Shown here one piece after another: positions 39,550 through 54,042 of a DNA stretch of 64,000 bases (position 1 is the stretch's first letter; each line of letters starts with the position of its first letter). Source of the stretch: Stutzerimonas stutzeri TS44 (lineage in GTDB: Bacteria > Pseudomonadota > Gammaproteobacteria > Pseudomonadales > Pseudomonadaceae); contig AJXE01000003.1 in assembly GCA_000263395.1 (NCBI GenBank), forward strand, positions 186,001 to 250,000, written 5' to 3'. The notes beneath the pieces were generated by a model, which worked only from the letters and a program-made list of their open reading frames with translations, was not told the DNA's origin and searched no databases. A program made the translations under genes and the position numbers.

Positions 39550-40632
39550 TTACCTCAGCTTCAACGTGGCCAAACCGACGAGCACCAGGATCACCGTGAT
39601 GATCCAGAAGCGCACGATGACCCGCGGTTCGGGCCAGCCCTTGAGTTCGAAATGGTGGTGGATCGGCGCCATGCGGAACACGCGCTTGCCGGTCAGCTTG
39701 AAGCTGGCGACCTGGATCATCACCGACAGCGTTTCCATCACGAACACACCGCCCATGATGAACAGCACCACTTCCTGGCGGACGATCACCGCGATGGTGC
39801 CCAACGCGGCGCCCAGCGCCAGCGCGCCGACGTCGCCCATGAAGACCTGTGCCGGATAGGTGTTGAACCAGAGGAAACCCAGGCCGGCTCCGGTCAGCGC
39901 ACCGCAGAACACGATCAGCTCGCCGGCGCCCGGCACGTAGGGAATCAGCAGGTATTCGGCGAAATTCGCGTTGCCCGACAGGTAGCAGAAGATGCCCAGG
40001 CCACCGCCGACCAGTACCGTCGGCATGATCGCCAAACCGTCGAGGCCGTCGGTGAGGTTCACCGCGTTGCTCGAGCCGACGATGACGAAGTAGGTCAGCA
40101 CGATAAAGCCGATGCCCAGCGGAATCTCGATGGTTTTCAGCAGCGGCAGGATCAGCGTGGTTTCCACCGGCGTCTGCGCGGTCATATAAAGGAAGACCGC
40201 CGCGCCCAGGCCGAACACCGACTGCCAGAAGTACTTCCAGCGGCTCGGCAGGCCACGCGAGTTCTTCTCGATCACCTTGCGGTAGTCGTCGACCCAGCCG
40301 ATGGCGCCGAACAGCAGCGTCACCGCCAGCACCACCCAGACATAGCGATTGGACAGGTCGGCCCAGAGCAGCGTACTGATGGCGATGGCGCTGAGAATCA
40401 GCGCACCGCCCATCGTCGGCGTGCCGGATTTGGACAGGTGCGACTGCGGGCCATCGGTCCGCACCGCCTGGCCGATCTGGCGCAGCTGCAGGGTGCGGAT
40501 CAGCCAGGGGCCCATCCACAGCGACAGCACCAGTGCGGTGAGTACGCCAAGAATCCCGCGCAGGGTCAGGTACTGGAAGACCGCGAAGCCCTTGTGGAAC
40601 TGTTGCAGGTACTCGGCGAGCAGCAGCAGCAT
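39550..40632 (-). CDS. mraY: Phospho-N-acetylmuramoyl-pentapeptide transferase
   Basis: The 360-aa integral membrane enzyme makes lipid I. The ATG at 40632 overlaps the murF stop by one base, and the N-terminus [25 protein letters not shown] matches the family. Motifs [18 protein letters not shown] and [11 protein letters not shown] near 325 (the conserved His triad) are intact. Confidence 0.97.
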   Translation of the reverse strand: MLLLLAEYLQQFHKGFAVFQYLTLRGILGVLTALVLSLWMGPWLIRTLQLRQIGQAVRTDGPQSHLSKSGTPTMGGALILSAIAISTLLWADLSNRYVWVVLAVTLLFGAIGWVDDYRKVIEKNSRGLPSRWKYFWQSVFGLGAAVFLYMTAQTPVETTLILPLLKTIEIPLGIGFIVLTYFVIVGSSNAVNLTDGLDGLAIMPTVLVGGGLGIFCYLSGNANFAEYLLIPYVPGAGELIVFCGALTGAGLGFLWFNTYPAQVFMGDVGALALGAALGTIAVIVRQEVVLFIMGGVFVMETLSVMIQVASFKLTGKRVFRMAPIHHHFELKGWPEPRVIVRFWIITVILVLVGLATLKLR

Positions 40633-42005
40633 CAATGTTTCTCCATGACGGAATCGCTCAGCGCGGCGACGACCTTGTCCATCGCCGCGCTGCGCGAGCC
40701 CTTGACCAGAATGGTGGTGTTGCCCTGCTCGACCCGCAGCGCCTCGATCAGGCTCGCCTGATCGACGAAATGTCGGGCACCGGCGCCGAATGCGTCTACC
40801 GCATGCGCCATCAGCGGGCCGACGGCATAGAGCACATCGACCTTGCCGCGCGCGTAAGCGCCGACTTCGCGATGCCCCTGTTCGGCCCATTCGCCCAGCT
40901 CGCCCATGTCGCCGAGGACGAGGACGGTACGCCCGGCGAAACCGCCGAGGACGTCGATCGCCGCGCAGATGGAAGCCGGGTTGGCGTTGTAGCTGTCGTC
41001 AATCAGGCGCACGCCGTTGCCGAGCATCTGTGCGACGCCGCGCCCCTTGACCGGCTGCAGATTCTGCAAGCCATCGACGATGGCCTGCGCTGCAACGCCC
41101 AGCGCATGCGCCGCGGCGGCGGCGGCCAGGGCATTGGCGACACTGTGGCGACCCAGCAGGTTGAGCTGGACATGCGCGGTGCCGCGCGGGCCGTTCAGGA
41201 CGAAGTTGGCGCAACCGCGGATATCGAAGGCAATCGACTCGGCATGAAAATCCGCCAGCGGGCTCTGCAGCCCGAAGCTGACGATGCGCTTGCCGGCGGC
41301 ACGCGCGGCCCAGCGCGGATAGGCCTTGTCGTCGCGATTGAGCACGGCGATACCGTCCGCCGGCAAGCTGTCGAGAATCTCGCCCTTGGCCTCGACGATC
41401 TTGTCCGGCCCGCCGAACTCGCCGACGTGGGCGGTGCCGGCATTGGTGATCAGGCTGACCTGCGGGCGCACCAGCGCGACGGTGTAGGCGATTTCGCCGG
41501 GGCGCGAGGCGCCCAGCTCGATGACCGCGGCGCGATGCCGGGAACCCAGTTCCAGCAGCGTCAGCGGCGCGCCGAGGTCGTTGTTCAGATTGCCGCGGGT
41601 GGCCAGCACGCCGTCTTCGCCGTAGGCGGCGCGCAGGATGCTGGCGAGCATTTCCTTGACGCTGGTCTTGCCGCTGGAACCGGTGATCGCCGCCACCGGG
41701 CCATCGAAGCCGTCGCGGTTCAGCGCACCAAGCCGTCCAAGCGCCAGACGGGTATCGGCCACCACCAGCTGCGGCAGCGACACGTCCGAAATCTCGCGCT
41801 CGACCAGTGCCGCGACCGCGCCTTTGGCCGCCACCTCGGCGAGATAGGCATGGCCGTCGAAACGCGCACCGCTGAGGGCAACGAACAGCTGTCCCGGTTC
41901 GATGGCGCGGCTGTCGGTGCTGACCGCAGTAAAGACAGCATCGGCACCGACCAGCCGGCCAGCGAGCGGAAGAGTCAGCGCGCTCAGGCGCATGGCGTCA
42001 CGCAT
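40632..42005 (-). CDS. murF: UDP-MurNAc-tripeptide--D-alanyl-D-alanine ligase
   Basis: The Mur ligase of about 457 aa adds D-Ala-D-Ala. Three near-adjacent ATGs (42008, 42005, 41993) are possible; 42005 has the best spacing from GGGAG, and overlap with murE is 8 bp. The ATP P-loop is [10 protein letters not shown] near 112-121. Operon junction with mraY is ATGA. Confidence 0.95.
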   Translation of the reverse strand: MRDAMRLSALTLPLAGRLVGADAVFTAVSTDSRAIEPGQLFVALSGARFDGHAYLAEVAAKGAVAALVEREISDVSLPQLVVADTRLALGRLGALNRDGFDGPVAAITGSSGKTSVKEMLASILRAAYGEDGVLATRGNLNNDLGAPLTLLELGSRHRAAVIELGASRPGEIAYTVALVRPQVSLITNAGTAHVGEFGGPDKIVEAKGEILDSLPADGIAVLNRDDKAYPRWAARAAGKRIVSFGLQSPLADFHAESIAFDIRGCANFVLNGPRGTAHVQLNLLGRHSVANALAAAAAAHALGVAAQAIVDGLQNLQPVKGRGVAQMLGNGVRLIDDSYNANPASICAAIDVLGGFAGRTVLVLGDMGELGEWAEQGHREVGAYARGKVDVLYAVGPLMAHAVDAFGAGARHFVDQASLIEALRVEQGNTTILVKGSRSAAMDKVVAALSDSVMEKH

Positions 42006-43460
42006 CATGCTTCTCCCAGGCGGCCAGGGCCTTGCGCGCTTCATCCAGGTCGGAGAATGGCTGACGCACGCCGCAGATCTCCTGATAGTCCTCGTGCCCC
42101 TTGCCGGCCAGCAGCACCACATCCTCCGGCTGCGCGGCGGCAATCGCCGCGGCGATCGCAGCGCCACGTCCCGGGCGGAACTGGACCCGCTCTGGCTGGG
42201 CGAAGCCCTGACGAATGTCTTCCAGAATTTGCTCGGCCGGCTCGTTGCGCGGATTGTCGTCGGTCGCGACCACCCGGTCGGCCAGCCGTTCGGCGACCTG
42301 CGCCATCAGCGCGCGCTTGCCGCGGTCGCGCTCGCCACCGCAGCCGAACAGGCAAACCAGTTGTCCACGCGCATGCGGACGCAGCGCGGTGAGCACCTTT
42401 TCCAGCGCATCGGGCGTATGGGCGTAATCGACCACCACCAGCGGCAGGTCGCCACCGCCCAGTCGCTGCATGCGCCCGGCCGGGCCGTGCAGTTCGGGCA
42501 GCACGGCGAGAATTTCATCCAGCGGCCAGTCCATGCCCAGCAGCGCGCCGACCGCCGCCAGCACGTTGCTGACATTGAAGCGCCCCAGCAGCGGGCTGCG
42601 CAGCGAGCGCTCGCCCTGCGGTGTGATCAGCCGCGCCTGGATGCCGTCGTCGTCCAGTTGCGGCTCCGGGCAGTACAGGTCGGCCGAGGCGTCCTCCAGG
42701 CTGTAGGTGATCAGGCGCGACTCCTGCGGCTGCGCAGCCAGGCAGCGACCAAACGCGTCGTCCAGATTGATCACGCGGCAGCGCAGGCCCGGCATGTCGA
42801 ACAGGCGCGCCTTGGCCGCCGCGTAGGCTTCCATGCTGCCGTGGTAATCCAGATGGTCACGCGACAGATTGGTGAACACCGCCACGTCGAACGCCAGAGC
42901 GGCCACGCGGCCCTGCTCCAGCCCGTGCGAGGAGACTTCCATCGCCACCGCGCGCGCTTCGTGCTGCTTCAGGTTGGCCAGCGTCGCCTGCACGCCGATG
43001 GCGTCCGGCGTGGTGTGGTAGCCCTGCTCCAGTTCGCCATGAAAGCCGGTGCCCAGCGTACCGATGATGCCGCAGCGCTCGCCGAGACGATCCAGCGCCT
43101 GCGCGATCAGCTGGCTGACACTGGTCTTGCCGTTGGTACCGGTCACCCCGAGCAGATGCAGGCTGCGGCTCGGCTCGCCATAGAAGCGGCCGGCGATCGC
43201 CGACAGCTGGCTGGCGAGCTGGCGCACCGGTATCAGCACCGCATCGCTGACAGGTTGCGGCGCGGCACCCTCGGCTTCGTAGGCAACGGCCGCCGCGCCA
43301 CGCGCGACGGCATCGGCGATATGACTGCGACCGTCCTGATGCAGGCCGGGAACGGCGAGGAAAAGATCGCCCGGAAGCACCTTGCGGCTGTCGAGCGTCA
43401 GCTCGCGGATCAGCACGGCACTGTCGGCCTGGGGCAGCAGTTGATTCAATGGCATCGGCA

Positions 43461-43461
<1 letters not shown>
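41998..43461 (-). CDS. murE: UDP-MurNAc-tripeptide synthetase (meso-diaminopimelate-adding)
   Basis: The 487-aa Mur ligase begins at the ATG at 43461, which overlaps the ftsI stop, a typical junction in this cluster. P-loop GTNGKTSVSQ (about 110-119). The DNPR-type signature near the C-terminus (ATDDNPRNEPAEQI) is the meso-DAP selectivity motif, as expected for a Gram-negative. Confidence 0.96.
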
Positions 43462-45471
<2,010 letters not shown>

Positions 45472-45475
<4 letters not shown>

Positions 45476-46419
45476 CGCACTTTCTCCGCGACGCGCATGA
45501 CGGCGCTGCGCGAACGGGGATTCGCGCGGACTTCGGCCTCGGAGGCGAACTGCGCCTTGCCGAGCAACTTCAAGCGCGGCTCGAACGCCTTCGGAATGAT
45601 CGGCAGGCCGCGCGGCAACTGGTCCGCCTCGCCCTTGGCGTGGCGCCGCATGAACTGCTTGACGATGCGATCTTCCAGCGAGTGGAAGCTGATCACCACC
45701 AGCCGGCCACCGACCTCGAGCGCTTCGAGGGCGGCATCCAACCCGGTCTCGAGGTCGCCCAGCTCGTTGTTGATGTAGATGCGCAGGCCCTGGAAGGCAC
45801 GGGTCGCCGGATTCTTGCCTTTCTCCCAGGCCGGATTGGCATCGGTCAGGACCTTGGCCAGGTCAGCCGTGCGCTCGAACGGCTTTTCCGCGCGCCGCTG
45901 CACTACGGCCCGCGCCATGCGCTTGGCGAAACGCTCTTCGCCGTAGTCCTTGAAGACCCGGGCAATCTCTTCCTCGCCCGCCTGGGCGATCCACTCGGCG
46001 GCACTGACGCCACGCGACGGGTCCATGCGCATGTCCAGCGGACCGTCATTGAGGAAACTGAAACCGCGTTCCGGGTCGTCGAGCTGCGGCGAGGAAACGC
46101 CCAGATCCAGCAGGATGCCGCTCAGCGTGCCGGTCCAGCCGCGTTGCGCCACTTCGTCGCCGAGTTCGGCAAAGCTTCGCTGCACAACGACAAAGCGGCC
46201 GTCTTCGGCCGCCAATGCTTGCCCCGTAGCGATCGCTAGCGGGTCCTTGTCGAACCCCAGCAACCGCCCCTCCGGGCCAAGCTGCCCGAGCAGCAGCCGG
46301 CTATGCCCACCGCGCCCGAACGTGCCGTCCAGATAGCGACCGGCCGGCCGCACGGCCAGCGCCGCGACGGCTTCGTCAAGCAACACGGTGATATGTCGCA
46401 GCTCGCTGATCTGGCTCAC
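45472..46419 (-). CDS. rsmH: 16S rRNA (cytosine1402-N4)-methyltransferase
   Basis: The 315-aa SAM-dependent enzyme (MraW) methylates C1402 of 16S rRNA; its partner for the 2'-O position, RsmI, is encoded about 1.2 kb away in this window. Motifs: [13 protein letters not shown] and the SAM loop [12 protein letters not shown] (about 29-40), then [15 protein letters not shown] near 250. Confidence 0.97.
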
Positions 46420-46871
46420 AGGATAAGGTCACGTAGTTCTTCCGGCAGACCGCCGGGTTGCTTGATGGCCGCCAGGTCCGCGTCGGAGATCGCGTTCCAG
46501 TCGTCCTCGTTCCACAGTTGAAACTTGTTCAGTTGCCCGACCAGCATCGAGTGCTTGTCGAGCCGGGCGTACTCGCGCAGACGCGGCGGCACCAGCACGC
46601 GGCCACTGCCGTCCATTTCCACGTCCACAGCGTTACCGATGAGCAGGCGTTGCAGCCGGCGGGTTTCTTCGCGCAGCGAGGGCAACTCACGCAGCTTCGC
46701 CTCGATCAGCTCCCATTCGGGTAAGGGATAGATGCACAGACAGCGGTCCACGGCGTCGATCGTGACGATCAACTGGCCTTCGCCACGCGAATTCAGCTCG
46801 TCACGATACCGGCTGGGCATAACCAACCGGCCTTTGGCGTCGAGACTGATGGCGTTGGCTCCGCGAAACAC
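46416..46871 (-). CDS. mraZ: Transcriptional regulator MraZ
   Basis: The 151-aa protein has two AbrB-like swapped-hairpin repeats (about 1-55 and 75-125), each with the DxxGR segment: [16 protein letters not shown] and [15 protein letters not shown]. In E. coli MraZ represses its own promoter and the whole cluster by binding direct repeats; a matching array of AAGTGG/TGGG units lies upstream here. It overlaps rsmH by 4 bp. Confidence 0.97.
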   Translation of the reverse strand: MFRGANAISLDAKGRLVMPSRYRDELNSRGEGQLIVTIDAVDRCLCIYPLPEWELIEAKLRELPSLREETRRLQRLLIGNAVDVEMDGSGRVLVPPRLREYARLDKHSMLVGQLNKFQLWNEDDWNAISDADLAAIKQPGGLPEELRDLIL

Positions 46872-46900
46872 GGCTGCGCTCCCCCGAATTAGCTATCCAT

Positions 46901-46938
46901 GCCCATATAAACCCACTTCATGCCACTTTCTACCACTT
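46901..46938 (-). promoter_or_regulatory. MraZ operator: four 10-bp direct repeats
   Basis: On the minus strand the sequence runs AAGTGGTAGA, AAGTGGCATG, AAGTGGGTTT, ATATGGGC at an exact 10-bp period, starting at the predicted transcription start of mraZ. Known MraZ boxes are short G-rich direct repeats at about this period (TGGGN in E. coli, AAAGTG-type in mycoplasmas). Confidence 0.75.
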
Positions 46939-46944
46939 GGGCGC

Positions 46945-46973
46945 ACTATAGAAATGCCCATACCCACCGTCAA
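46945..46973 (-). promoter_or_regulatory. Sigma70 promoter of mraZ and the dcw cluster
   Basis: The minus strand reads TTGACG (-35, 46968-46973), 17 bp, then TATAGT (-10, 46945-46950). Predicted start is near 46938, right at the first MraZ repeat. Confidence 0.82.
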
Positions 46974-47090
46974 GGCGAGTCCGACGGGAAAAACCCTTGT
47001 GGCGCGGTAATTTAGCGAGCCCAAGCGAGGCAGGCGGAACAAACGGACGGATTCAGAAAGGCAAAAGCAAGAGCGCAGCGGCAGTTGCCC

Positions 47091-47112
47091 AACAAAGTTA
47101 AAGTGCTTTGTT
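47091..47112. other. Inverted repeat in the mraZ-rnpB gap
   Basis: AACAAAG (47091-47097) and CTTTGTT (47106-47112) flank an AT-rich 8-nt loop. Role unknown. The rest of this gap (46974-47165) shows no gene. Confidence 0.4.
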
Positions 47113-47165
47113 AAGAGCAATAATCTTTCGGAATAATTCGGGGAGATAGAGCGCAAGAAAAAATC

Positions 47166-47525
47166 GGAGAGTCGATCTGTAAGCCGGGTTCTGTCGAGGA
47201 CAGTCATTCCTCTACGACAGCCATCGCTGACTGCCTCTAGCAACCTACCCGGATCCAGCGCGGGCCACGCCAATGGATCCCTATTTGGTCTTGCTCCAAG
47301 TGGGGTTTACCTAGCCACGGACTGTTGCCAGCCGTGCGGTGCGCTCTTACCGCACCTTTTCACCCTTACCGGCGCCGAAGCGCTTAGGCGGTTATTTTCT
47401 GTGGCACTTTCCGTAGGCTCGCGCCTCCCAGGCGTTACCTGGCACTTCGCCCTATGGAGCCCGGACTTTCCTCCCTCCCCTTTTGCCGGAACAAAAAGAG
47501 ACAGCGACTGTCCGATCGACTCTCC
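47166..47525 (-). ncRNA. rnpB: RNase P RNA, bacterial class A
   Basis: The 360-nt minus-strand sequence has the P1 helix GGAGAGTCGATC (47514-47525) pairing with GATCGACTCTCC (47166-47177), and the 3' part carries the conserved AACCCGGCTTACAGATCGAC segment in complement. A run of T6-7 follows P1 on the minus strand (47157-47163) and should terminate it. RNase P removes 5' leaders from tRNA precursors. The position between mraZ and rsmI is usual for Pseudomonas. Confidence 0.95.
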
Positions 47526-47532
47526 GGGCGCC

Positions 47533-47561
47533 AGAGTACCGTCGCCCGCGCCCTGCTGCAA
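47533..47561 (-). promoter_or_regulatory. Sigma70 promoter of rnpB
   Basis: The minus strand reads TTGCAG (-35), 17 bp, TACTCT (-10, 47533-47538), with the start expected near 47525, exactly at the P1 helix. Confidence 0.75.
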
Positions 47562-47614
47562 GGCGGACCGATACGCCGCGGCGCCGCCAGGCAGGTGCAT
47601 TCGCAAGCCCCGCC

Positions 47615-48481
47615 TCAGGCCTTGCGCTCCAGCGCCAGCTGGTAGAGCAGGTTCTTGCGTACGCCGGTGATCTCGGCCGCCAACGCCGCGGCCCGCTTGA
47701 GCGGCAACTCGCCCAGCAGCAGATCGAGCACCCGCAGCACCTCGGCACTGACCGCCTCATCGTCGGCCGGCGCCTGCCAGCCGGCCACCAGCAGCACGCA
47801 TTCGCCGCGTTGCTGGTTACTATCGCCCGCGACCCAGGCGTGCAACTGCCCGAGCGGCAACCCCTTGAGCGTCTCGAACGTCTTGGTCAGCTCACGCCCG
47901 AGCACGGCGACCCGATCCGCACCGAAGATCGCCACCAGATCTTCCAGGCACTCCAGAATTCGATGCGGTGCCTCGTAGAAGATCAGCGTGCGCGGTTCCT
48001 CCTTCAACAGCTCCAGTCGCGCCCTGCGCCCGGCAGCCTTGGCCGGCAGGAATCCCTCGAAAATGAAGCGATCCGACGGCAGCCCGGCCGCCGACAGCGC
48101 CGCGATCAGCGCACACGCGCCCGGCACCGGCACCACGCGGATACCGGCCGCTCGCGCCTGTCGCACCAGGTGGTAGCCGGGATCGGAGATCAGCGGAGTG
48201 CCGGCATCCGAGATCAGCGCCACATCGTCGCCCGCCTGCAAGCGCTCGAGAAAACGCCCACCCTCATCGCGCTCGTTATGCTCATGGCACGCGGCCAGGG
48301 GCGTGGCAATTCCGAAATGCGACATCAGACGCGCCGAGTGACGGGTATCCTCGGCGGCGATCAGGACGACCTCGCGCAACACGCGCAGCGCCCGCGCACT
48401 GATGTCTTCCAGATTACCGATGGGCGTGGCGACCACATAGAGCGTACCCGCACCGGAATTCGCAGCGACGGTGGCAGTCAC
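47615..48481 (-). CDS. rsmI: 16S rRNA (cytidine1402-2'-O)-methyltransferase
   Basis: The 288-aa protein uses a GTG start at 48481 with GAGG 8 nt ahead. The TP-methylase fold is clear: [20 protein letters not shown] (about 13-32), [27 protein letters not shown] and [15 protein letters not shown]. With RsmH it modifies C1402 in the 16S decoding centre. It is divergent from lpoA; -10-like TACAAT boxes for the two genes lie in the 119-bp gap. Confidence 0.96.
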   Translation of the reverse strand: MTATVAANSGAGTLYVVATPIGNLEDISARALRVLREVVLIAAEDTRHSARLMSHFGIATPLAACHEHNERDEGGRFLERLQAGDDVALISDAGTPLISDPGYHLVRQARAAGIRVVPVPGACALIAALSAAGLPSDRFIFEGFLPAKAAGRRARLELLKEEPRTLIFYEAPHRILECLEDLVAIFGADRVAVLGRELTKTFETLKGLPLGQLHAWVAGDSNQQRGECVLLVAGWQAPADDEAVSAEVLRVLDLLLGELPLKRAAALAAEITGVRKNLLYQLALERKA

Positions 48482-48600
48482 AGGGCTTACCTCATCACAA
48501 AAGCACGCATTGTAGCCCGATTGCCCGCCGCGACATCGCGACGGCGACGGTGCTTGGGTACAATCCGAGCACTCTCGCCATTGCCTTCAGGAACGATTAC

Positions 48601-50414
48601 ATGATGGCTCGTCTACGCCCGCTGCTGATTCTCGGCCTCGCCGCACTATTGGCGGCCTGTGCCAGCTCACCTTCGTCCACGTTGGGCGAACTGCCTCGCA
48701 CACCGCAGGCGACAACGCAGCAACTGCTGCAACAGGCCGACCAGAGCGATCCTGCGAAAGCCGCCGAGTTGCGCCTGGCCGCGGCCGACCAGAGCCTCGC
48801 CAAGGGCGAGACGGCACGGGCCCGAAGCATTCTCGAACAGGTGCCGCTGGACAGCCTGAAGCCCGCCCAGCAGATTTTCGCCAGTACCCTGCTGGCCGAA
48901 ATTGCACTGACCGAGAATCAGCCACAACAGGCCCGGCAAGCGCTCGCGCATCCGGCTTTCGAGCGCCTCGGCGAACTCCCGATCGAGCAGCAGATCCGCA
49001 GCCAGACGGCCCGCGCACGGATGCTGGAAGCCAACGGGGAGACGCTGGCCGCCGCACGCGAACGCATCTTCACCGCTCCGCTGCTCAGCGGCACTGCGGC
49101 GCAGGAAAACCACGAGGCGATCTGGCGCCTGCTTTCCTCGCTGCCCGCGGGCCAAAACCAGGGCGCCGGCGGCGATACCGATCTCGACGGCTGGTTGTCC
49201 CTCGCAATGACGGTGAAGCAGGCCGGCACCCTCACGCAGCAGCAGCGAGCGATCGACAGCTGGGTTGCGCAGCACCCTCAACACCCCGCCGCCAAACAGC
49301 TGCCGGCGCCTCTCGAGCAGCTACGCCAGCTCGCCGATCAGCCGCTCACGCACGTCGCCCTGCTGCTGCCCATGCAGGGTCAGCTGGCGTCCGTGGCACA
49401 GGCACTGCGCGACGGCTTCCTCGCCGCGCACCTGCAGGCCCAGCAGGCGGGCGCGACCGACCTGCGGATCGAGCTTTACGACAGCACCCGGATCACCTCG
49501 CTGGATGCCGTCTATCAGCAGGCGCAAGCGGATGGCGTGCAACTCATCATCGGCCCGCTGGAAAAGAAGCTGGTACGCCAGCTCAGCGAACGCGAGCGCC
49601 TGCCGATCACGACGCTGGCACTCAACTACAGCGACGCGGGCCAGAACACACCGCCGCAGCTGTTCCAGTTCGGCCTGGCCGCCGAAGACGAAGCCCGCGA
49701 AGCGGCCCGACGCGCCTGGGCCGACGGCCATCGCCGCGCCATCGCCCTGGCCCCGCGCGGCGAATGGGGTGCGCGCATCCTCGCCGCCTTCCGCCAGAGC
49801 TGGGAACAGATGGGCGGCACACTGGTTGCCGCCGAGCCGCTGGCTGAACCGGTCGAACTGGCCAACCAGATCGCCGCATTGCTCCAGCTGCGCAACAGCG
49901 AATCCCGCGCGCAGAGCCTGCAAAGCACACTGGGCAAGGATGTGAGCAGTCAGCCCACGCGCCGCCAGGATGTCGACTTCATCTTCCTTGCCGCCACTCC
50001 GCAGCAGGCCCAGCAGGTTCGCCCGACGCTGATCTTCCAGTACGCCGGTGACATTCCGGTTTACGCCACGTCGCACCTGCACGCCGCGAACCAGAATCGC
50101 ACCCAATATCTGGATCTCGACGGTATCCGCTTCGCCGAAACGCCGTGGCTGCTCGACCCGCAGCTCCCGTTGCGCCAGCAGGTCGAGCGGCAGTGGCCGC
50201 AGGCCGGCGGCAGCCTGGGACGCCTGTACGCGATGGGCGCCGATGCCTACCTGCTCGCGCCGCGGCTGAACCAGCTGCTGGCCTTGCCGAATACGCAACT
50301 GGACGGGCTATCCGGGATCCTGACCCTCAACCCGCAGCAGCGTATCGAACGGCAGCTGCCCTGGGCGCAGTTCCGCGACGGCCAGGTCGAACGCCTGCCG
50401 GCCAATCTTCTGCC

Positions 50415-50418
<4 letters not shown>
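48601..50418 (+). CDS. lpoA: Penicillin-binding protein activator LpoA (LppC family)
   Basis: The 605-aa outer-membrane lipoprotein starts at the ATG at 48601 (AGGA upstream), with signal ending LLAAC. The N-terminal half (about 30-240) is TPR-like and helical; the C-terminal half (about 260-590) has a periplasmic-binding-protein fold (VALLLPMQGQLASVAQALRDGF at about 256-277). LpoA activates PBP1a from the outer membrane. It overlaps yraN by an ATGA junction. Confidence 0.93.
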
Positions 50419-52023
<1,605 letters not shown>

Positions 52024-52134
52024 CGGCCCGTGAGCGGCACGAAGACGGGCTGTGCGCAGCAGCCCGGCTGACGCGATAGCAGCGGCGAACCATCTCCGCG
52101 GAGATTCCGACGCGCCCCGCGCCGACCCGTTGCC

Positions 52135-52542
52135 CTACTTCACCACCTTCAGGCTCGGCCGGCCGGCCGGCCGCGGAGCGCTTTCGTCCCCCCCCGTGCC
52201 GCCACCATCAGTGGGCGCATCGTCGGGAGATGTCGGTTCGATTTCAAAGACCATGCCCTGCCCGTTTTCCCGCGCATAGATCGCCATCACCGCATCGGCG
52301 GGGATGTACAGCGAATGCGCTACGCCACCGAAACGCCCCTCGAAGCTTATGGCCTCGTTGTTCATTTGCAGGTTGCGCACTGCACTCGGCGCGACATTCA
52401 GCACGATCTGCCCGTCATTGGCAAAACCGGCAGGAACCTGCACTCCACGGTATTCCGCGTCGACCAACAGATGCGGCGTGCAATCGTTATCAACAATCCA
52501 CTCGTAAAGCGCACGGACCAGATAAGGGCGACTCGAGTTCAT
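52135..52542 (-). CDS. sspB: ClpXP specificity-enhancing factor SspB
   Basis: The 135-aa adaptor starts at the ATG at 52542, which matches the family start MNSSRPYLVRALYEWIVDN. It binds the ssrA tag and delivers tagged proteins to ClpXP. The C-terminal ClpX-binding tail RPSLKVVK is intact, after a disordered linker. It follows sspA by 14 bp. Confidence 0.95.
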   Translation of the reverse strand: MNSSRPYLVRALYEWIVDNDCTPHLLVDAEYRGVQVPAGFANDGQIVLNVAPSAVRNLQMNNEAISFEGRFGGVAHSLYIPADAVMAIYARENGQGMVFEIEPTSPDDAPTDGGGTGGDESAPRPAGRPSLKVVK

Positions 52543-52556
52543 GTGAAAGTCCTCTT

Positions 52557-53174
52557 TCAGCGCATGTTGCGCTCGATGGCTGAAACACTGGCCTGGAAGG
52601 CCTCGCGGGCGAAGTTGCGCTCCATGTATTCGAGCAACGGCCGGGCCGCTCGCGGCAGCTCGATATCGAGCACCGGCAGCCTCCAGAGAATCGGCAACAG
52701 GCAGCAATCGACGATGCTCAACTCGTCACTCATGAAATAGGACTTCTCGGCGAAGACCGGCGAAACCCCGCTCAGGCTTTCCCTGAGCTCCTTGCGCGCC
52801 TGTGCACGCTCCTCGTCGCGAACGCGCCGGTCCTGAATGCGATCAACCAGCGAGCACCAGTCACGCTGGATACGATGCACCAGCAGCCGGGTATGGGCGC
52901 GGGCCACCGGATAGACCGGCAGCAACGGCGGATGCGGATAGCGCTCCTCCAGATATTCGAGGATGACCCCGGGCTCATACAACACCAGATCGCGGTCAAC
53001 CAGCGTCGGTACGCCAGCGTAGGGGTTCAGTTCAGCGAGTTTTGCCGGACATTGTCCCGCCTGTACGTCAATGACCTCGACAGCGACACCTTTCTCCGCA
53101 AGCGCAAGGCGCACTCGGTGGGAGTAATGATCGGCAGGATCGGAATAGCAGGCCAACCGGTTGGTTGCGGCCAT
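52557..53174 (-). CDS. sspA: Stringent starvation protein A
   Basis: The 205-aa protein has a GST fold without catalytic Ser/Tyr/Cys: N-terminal thioredoxin-like domain with [21 protein letters not shown] (about 10-30), then an all-helical domain. SspA binds RNA polymerase and alters transcription in stress; in Pseudomonas it is linked to virulence. sspA-sspB follow the petABC genes. Confidence 0.95.
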   Translation of the reverse strand: MAATNRLACYSDPADHYSHRVRLALAEKGVAVEVIDVQAGQCPAKLAELNPYAGVPTLVDRDLVLYEPGVILEYLEERYPHPPLLPVYPVARAHTRLLVHRIQRDWCSLVDRIQDRRVRDEERAQARKELRESLSGVSPVFAEKSYFMSDELSIVDCCLLPILWRLPVLDIELPRAARPLLEYMERNFAREAFQASVSAIERNMR

Positions 53175-53206
53175 AGGTCCTTCCTCATGCGGTTATCCGA
53201 AGGCAG

Positions 53207-53236
53207 AAAAAACACGCGCGCCCATTGGGCGCGCGC
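53207..53236 (-). terminator. Terminator of petABC
   Basis: On the minus strand GCGCGCGCCC-AAT-GGGCGCGCGT is followed by T6. It stands 27 nt past petC. Confidence 0.85.
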
Positions 53237-53262
53237 GAGGTACAGCTTGAACGGCAAAGCGC

Positions 53263-54042
53263 TTAGTGAACGTCTTTCCAATACTCGCGCTTGAGCAGGT
53301 AGGCGAACACGAAGAAGAACGCCAGGAACAGCAGCACGTAAGTACCGATACGCTGGCTTTCCAGTTTGACCGGGTTGGCCGAGTAAGCCAGGAAGGTCAC
53401 CAGGTTCTTGATCTTCTCGTCATACTCCGCTTCGGTCAGCGTGCCGGTACCCGGCTCCACGACCATCTGATCGCAAGCCTCCTGGGTGATCGGCGTGCCG
53501 GTCAGCGAATCGAACTGCTTGCGCCCGTCTTCGACGACCTGCACCTGCTTGCAACCCATCACGCGACGGCCCTGCAGCGGCGCCAGCACGTGCGGCATAC
53601 CGACGTTCGGGAACACCGTGTTGTTGACACCGTACGGACGCGCCGGATCCTCGTAGAAGCTGCGCATGTAGCTATACAGCCAGTCGTTGCCACGCACGCG
53701 CGCAACCAGCGTCAGGTCGGGCGGCGCGGCGCCGAACCAGACCTTGGCGTCTTCGGGTTTCATGCCGATCTTCATGTGATCGCCGATTTTGGCGCCCGTG
53801 AAGACGACGTTATCCATCATCACCTCTTCCGGAATCCCGAGATCGGTGGCGACCCGCTCATAGCGCTGGTACTGCGCACTGTGGCAGCCCATGCAGTAGT
53901 TGGTGAAGGTCTTGAGACCGTCCTGCATGGCGGCCTTGTCGGTCAGATCGATCTCGACCTTGTCCAGATGAGGCTCGGTGCCGGCAGCGAAAGCAAAGAC
54001 CGGCAGAATCGCGAGAATCAATGCAGCAAATTGCTTTTTCAT
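53263..54042 (-). CDS. petC: Cytochrome c1 of the bc1 complex
   Basis: The 259-aa protein has an N-terminal signal peptide, the haem site CMGCH at 50-54, the Met ligand region near 160-180 and a C-terminal membrane anchor (TYVLLFLAFFFVFAYLL). It passes electrons from the Rieske protein to cytochrome c. Its start overlaps the petB stop by one base. Confidence 0.96.
   Translation of the reverse strand: MKKQFAALILAILPVFAFAAGTEPHLDKVEIDLTDKAAMQDGLKTFTNYCMGCHSAQYQRYERVATDLGIPEEVMMDNVVFTGAKIGDHMKIGMKPEDAKVWFGAAPPDLTLVARVRGNDWLYSYMRSFYEDPARPYGVNNTVFPNVGMPHVLAPLQGRRVMGCKQVQVVEDGRKQFDSLTGTPITQEACDQMVVEPGTGTLTEAEYDEKIKNLVTFLAYSANPVKLESQRIGTYVLLFLAFFFVFAYLLKREYWKDVH

Noticed and set aside
38170-40761. 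863-codon plus-strand frame across murD and mraY
   Set aside because: It runs antisense to two well-conserved genes and has a His/Gln/Arg-rich composition with no domain; a GC-rich shadow.
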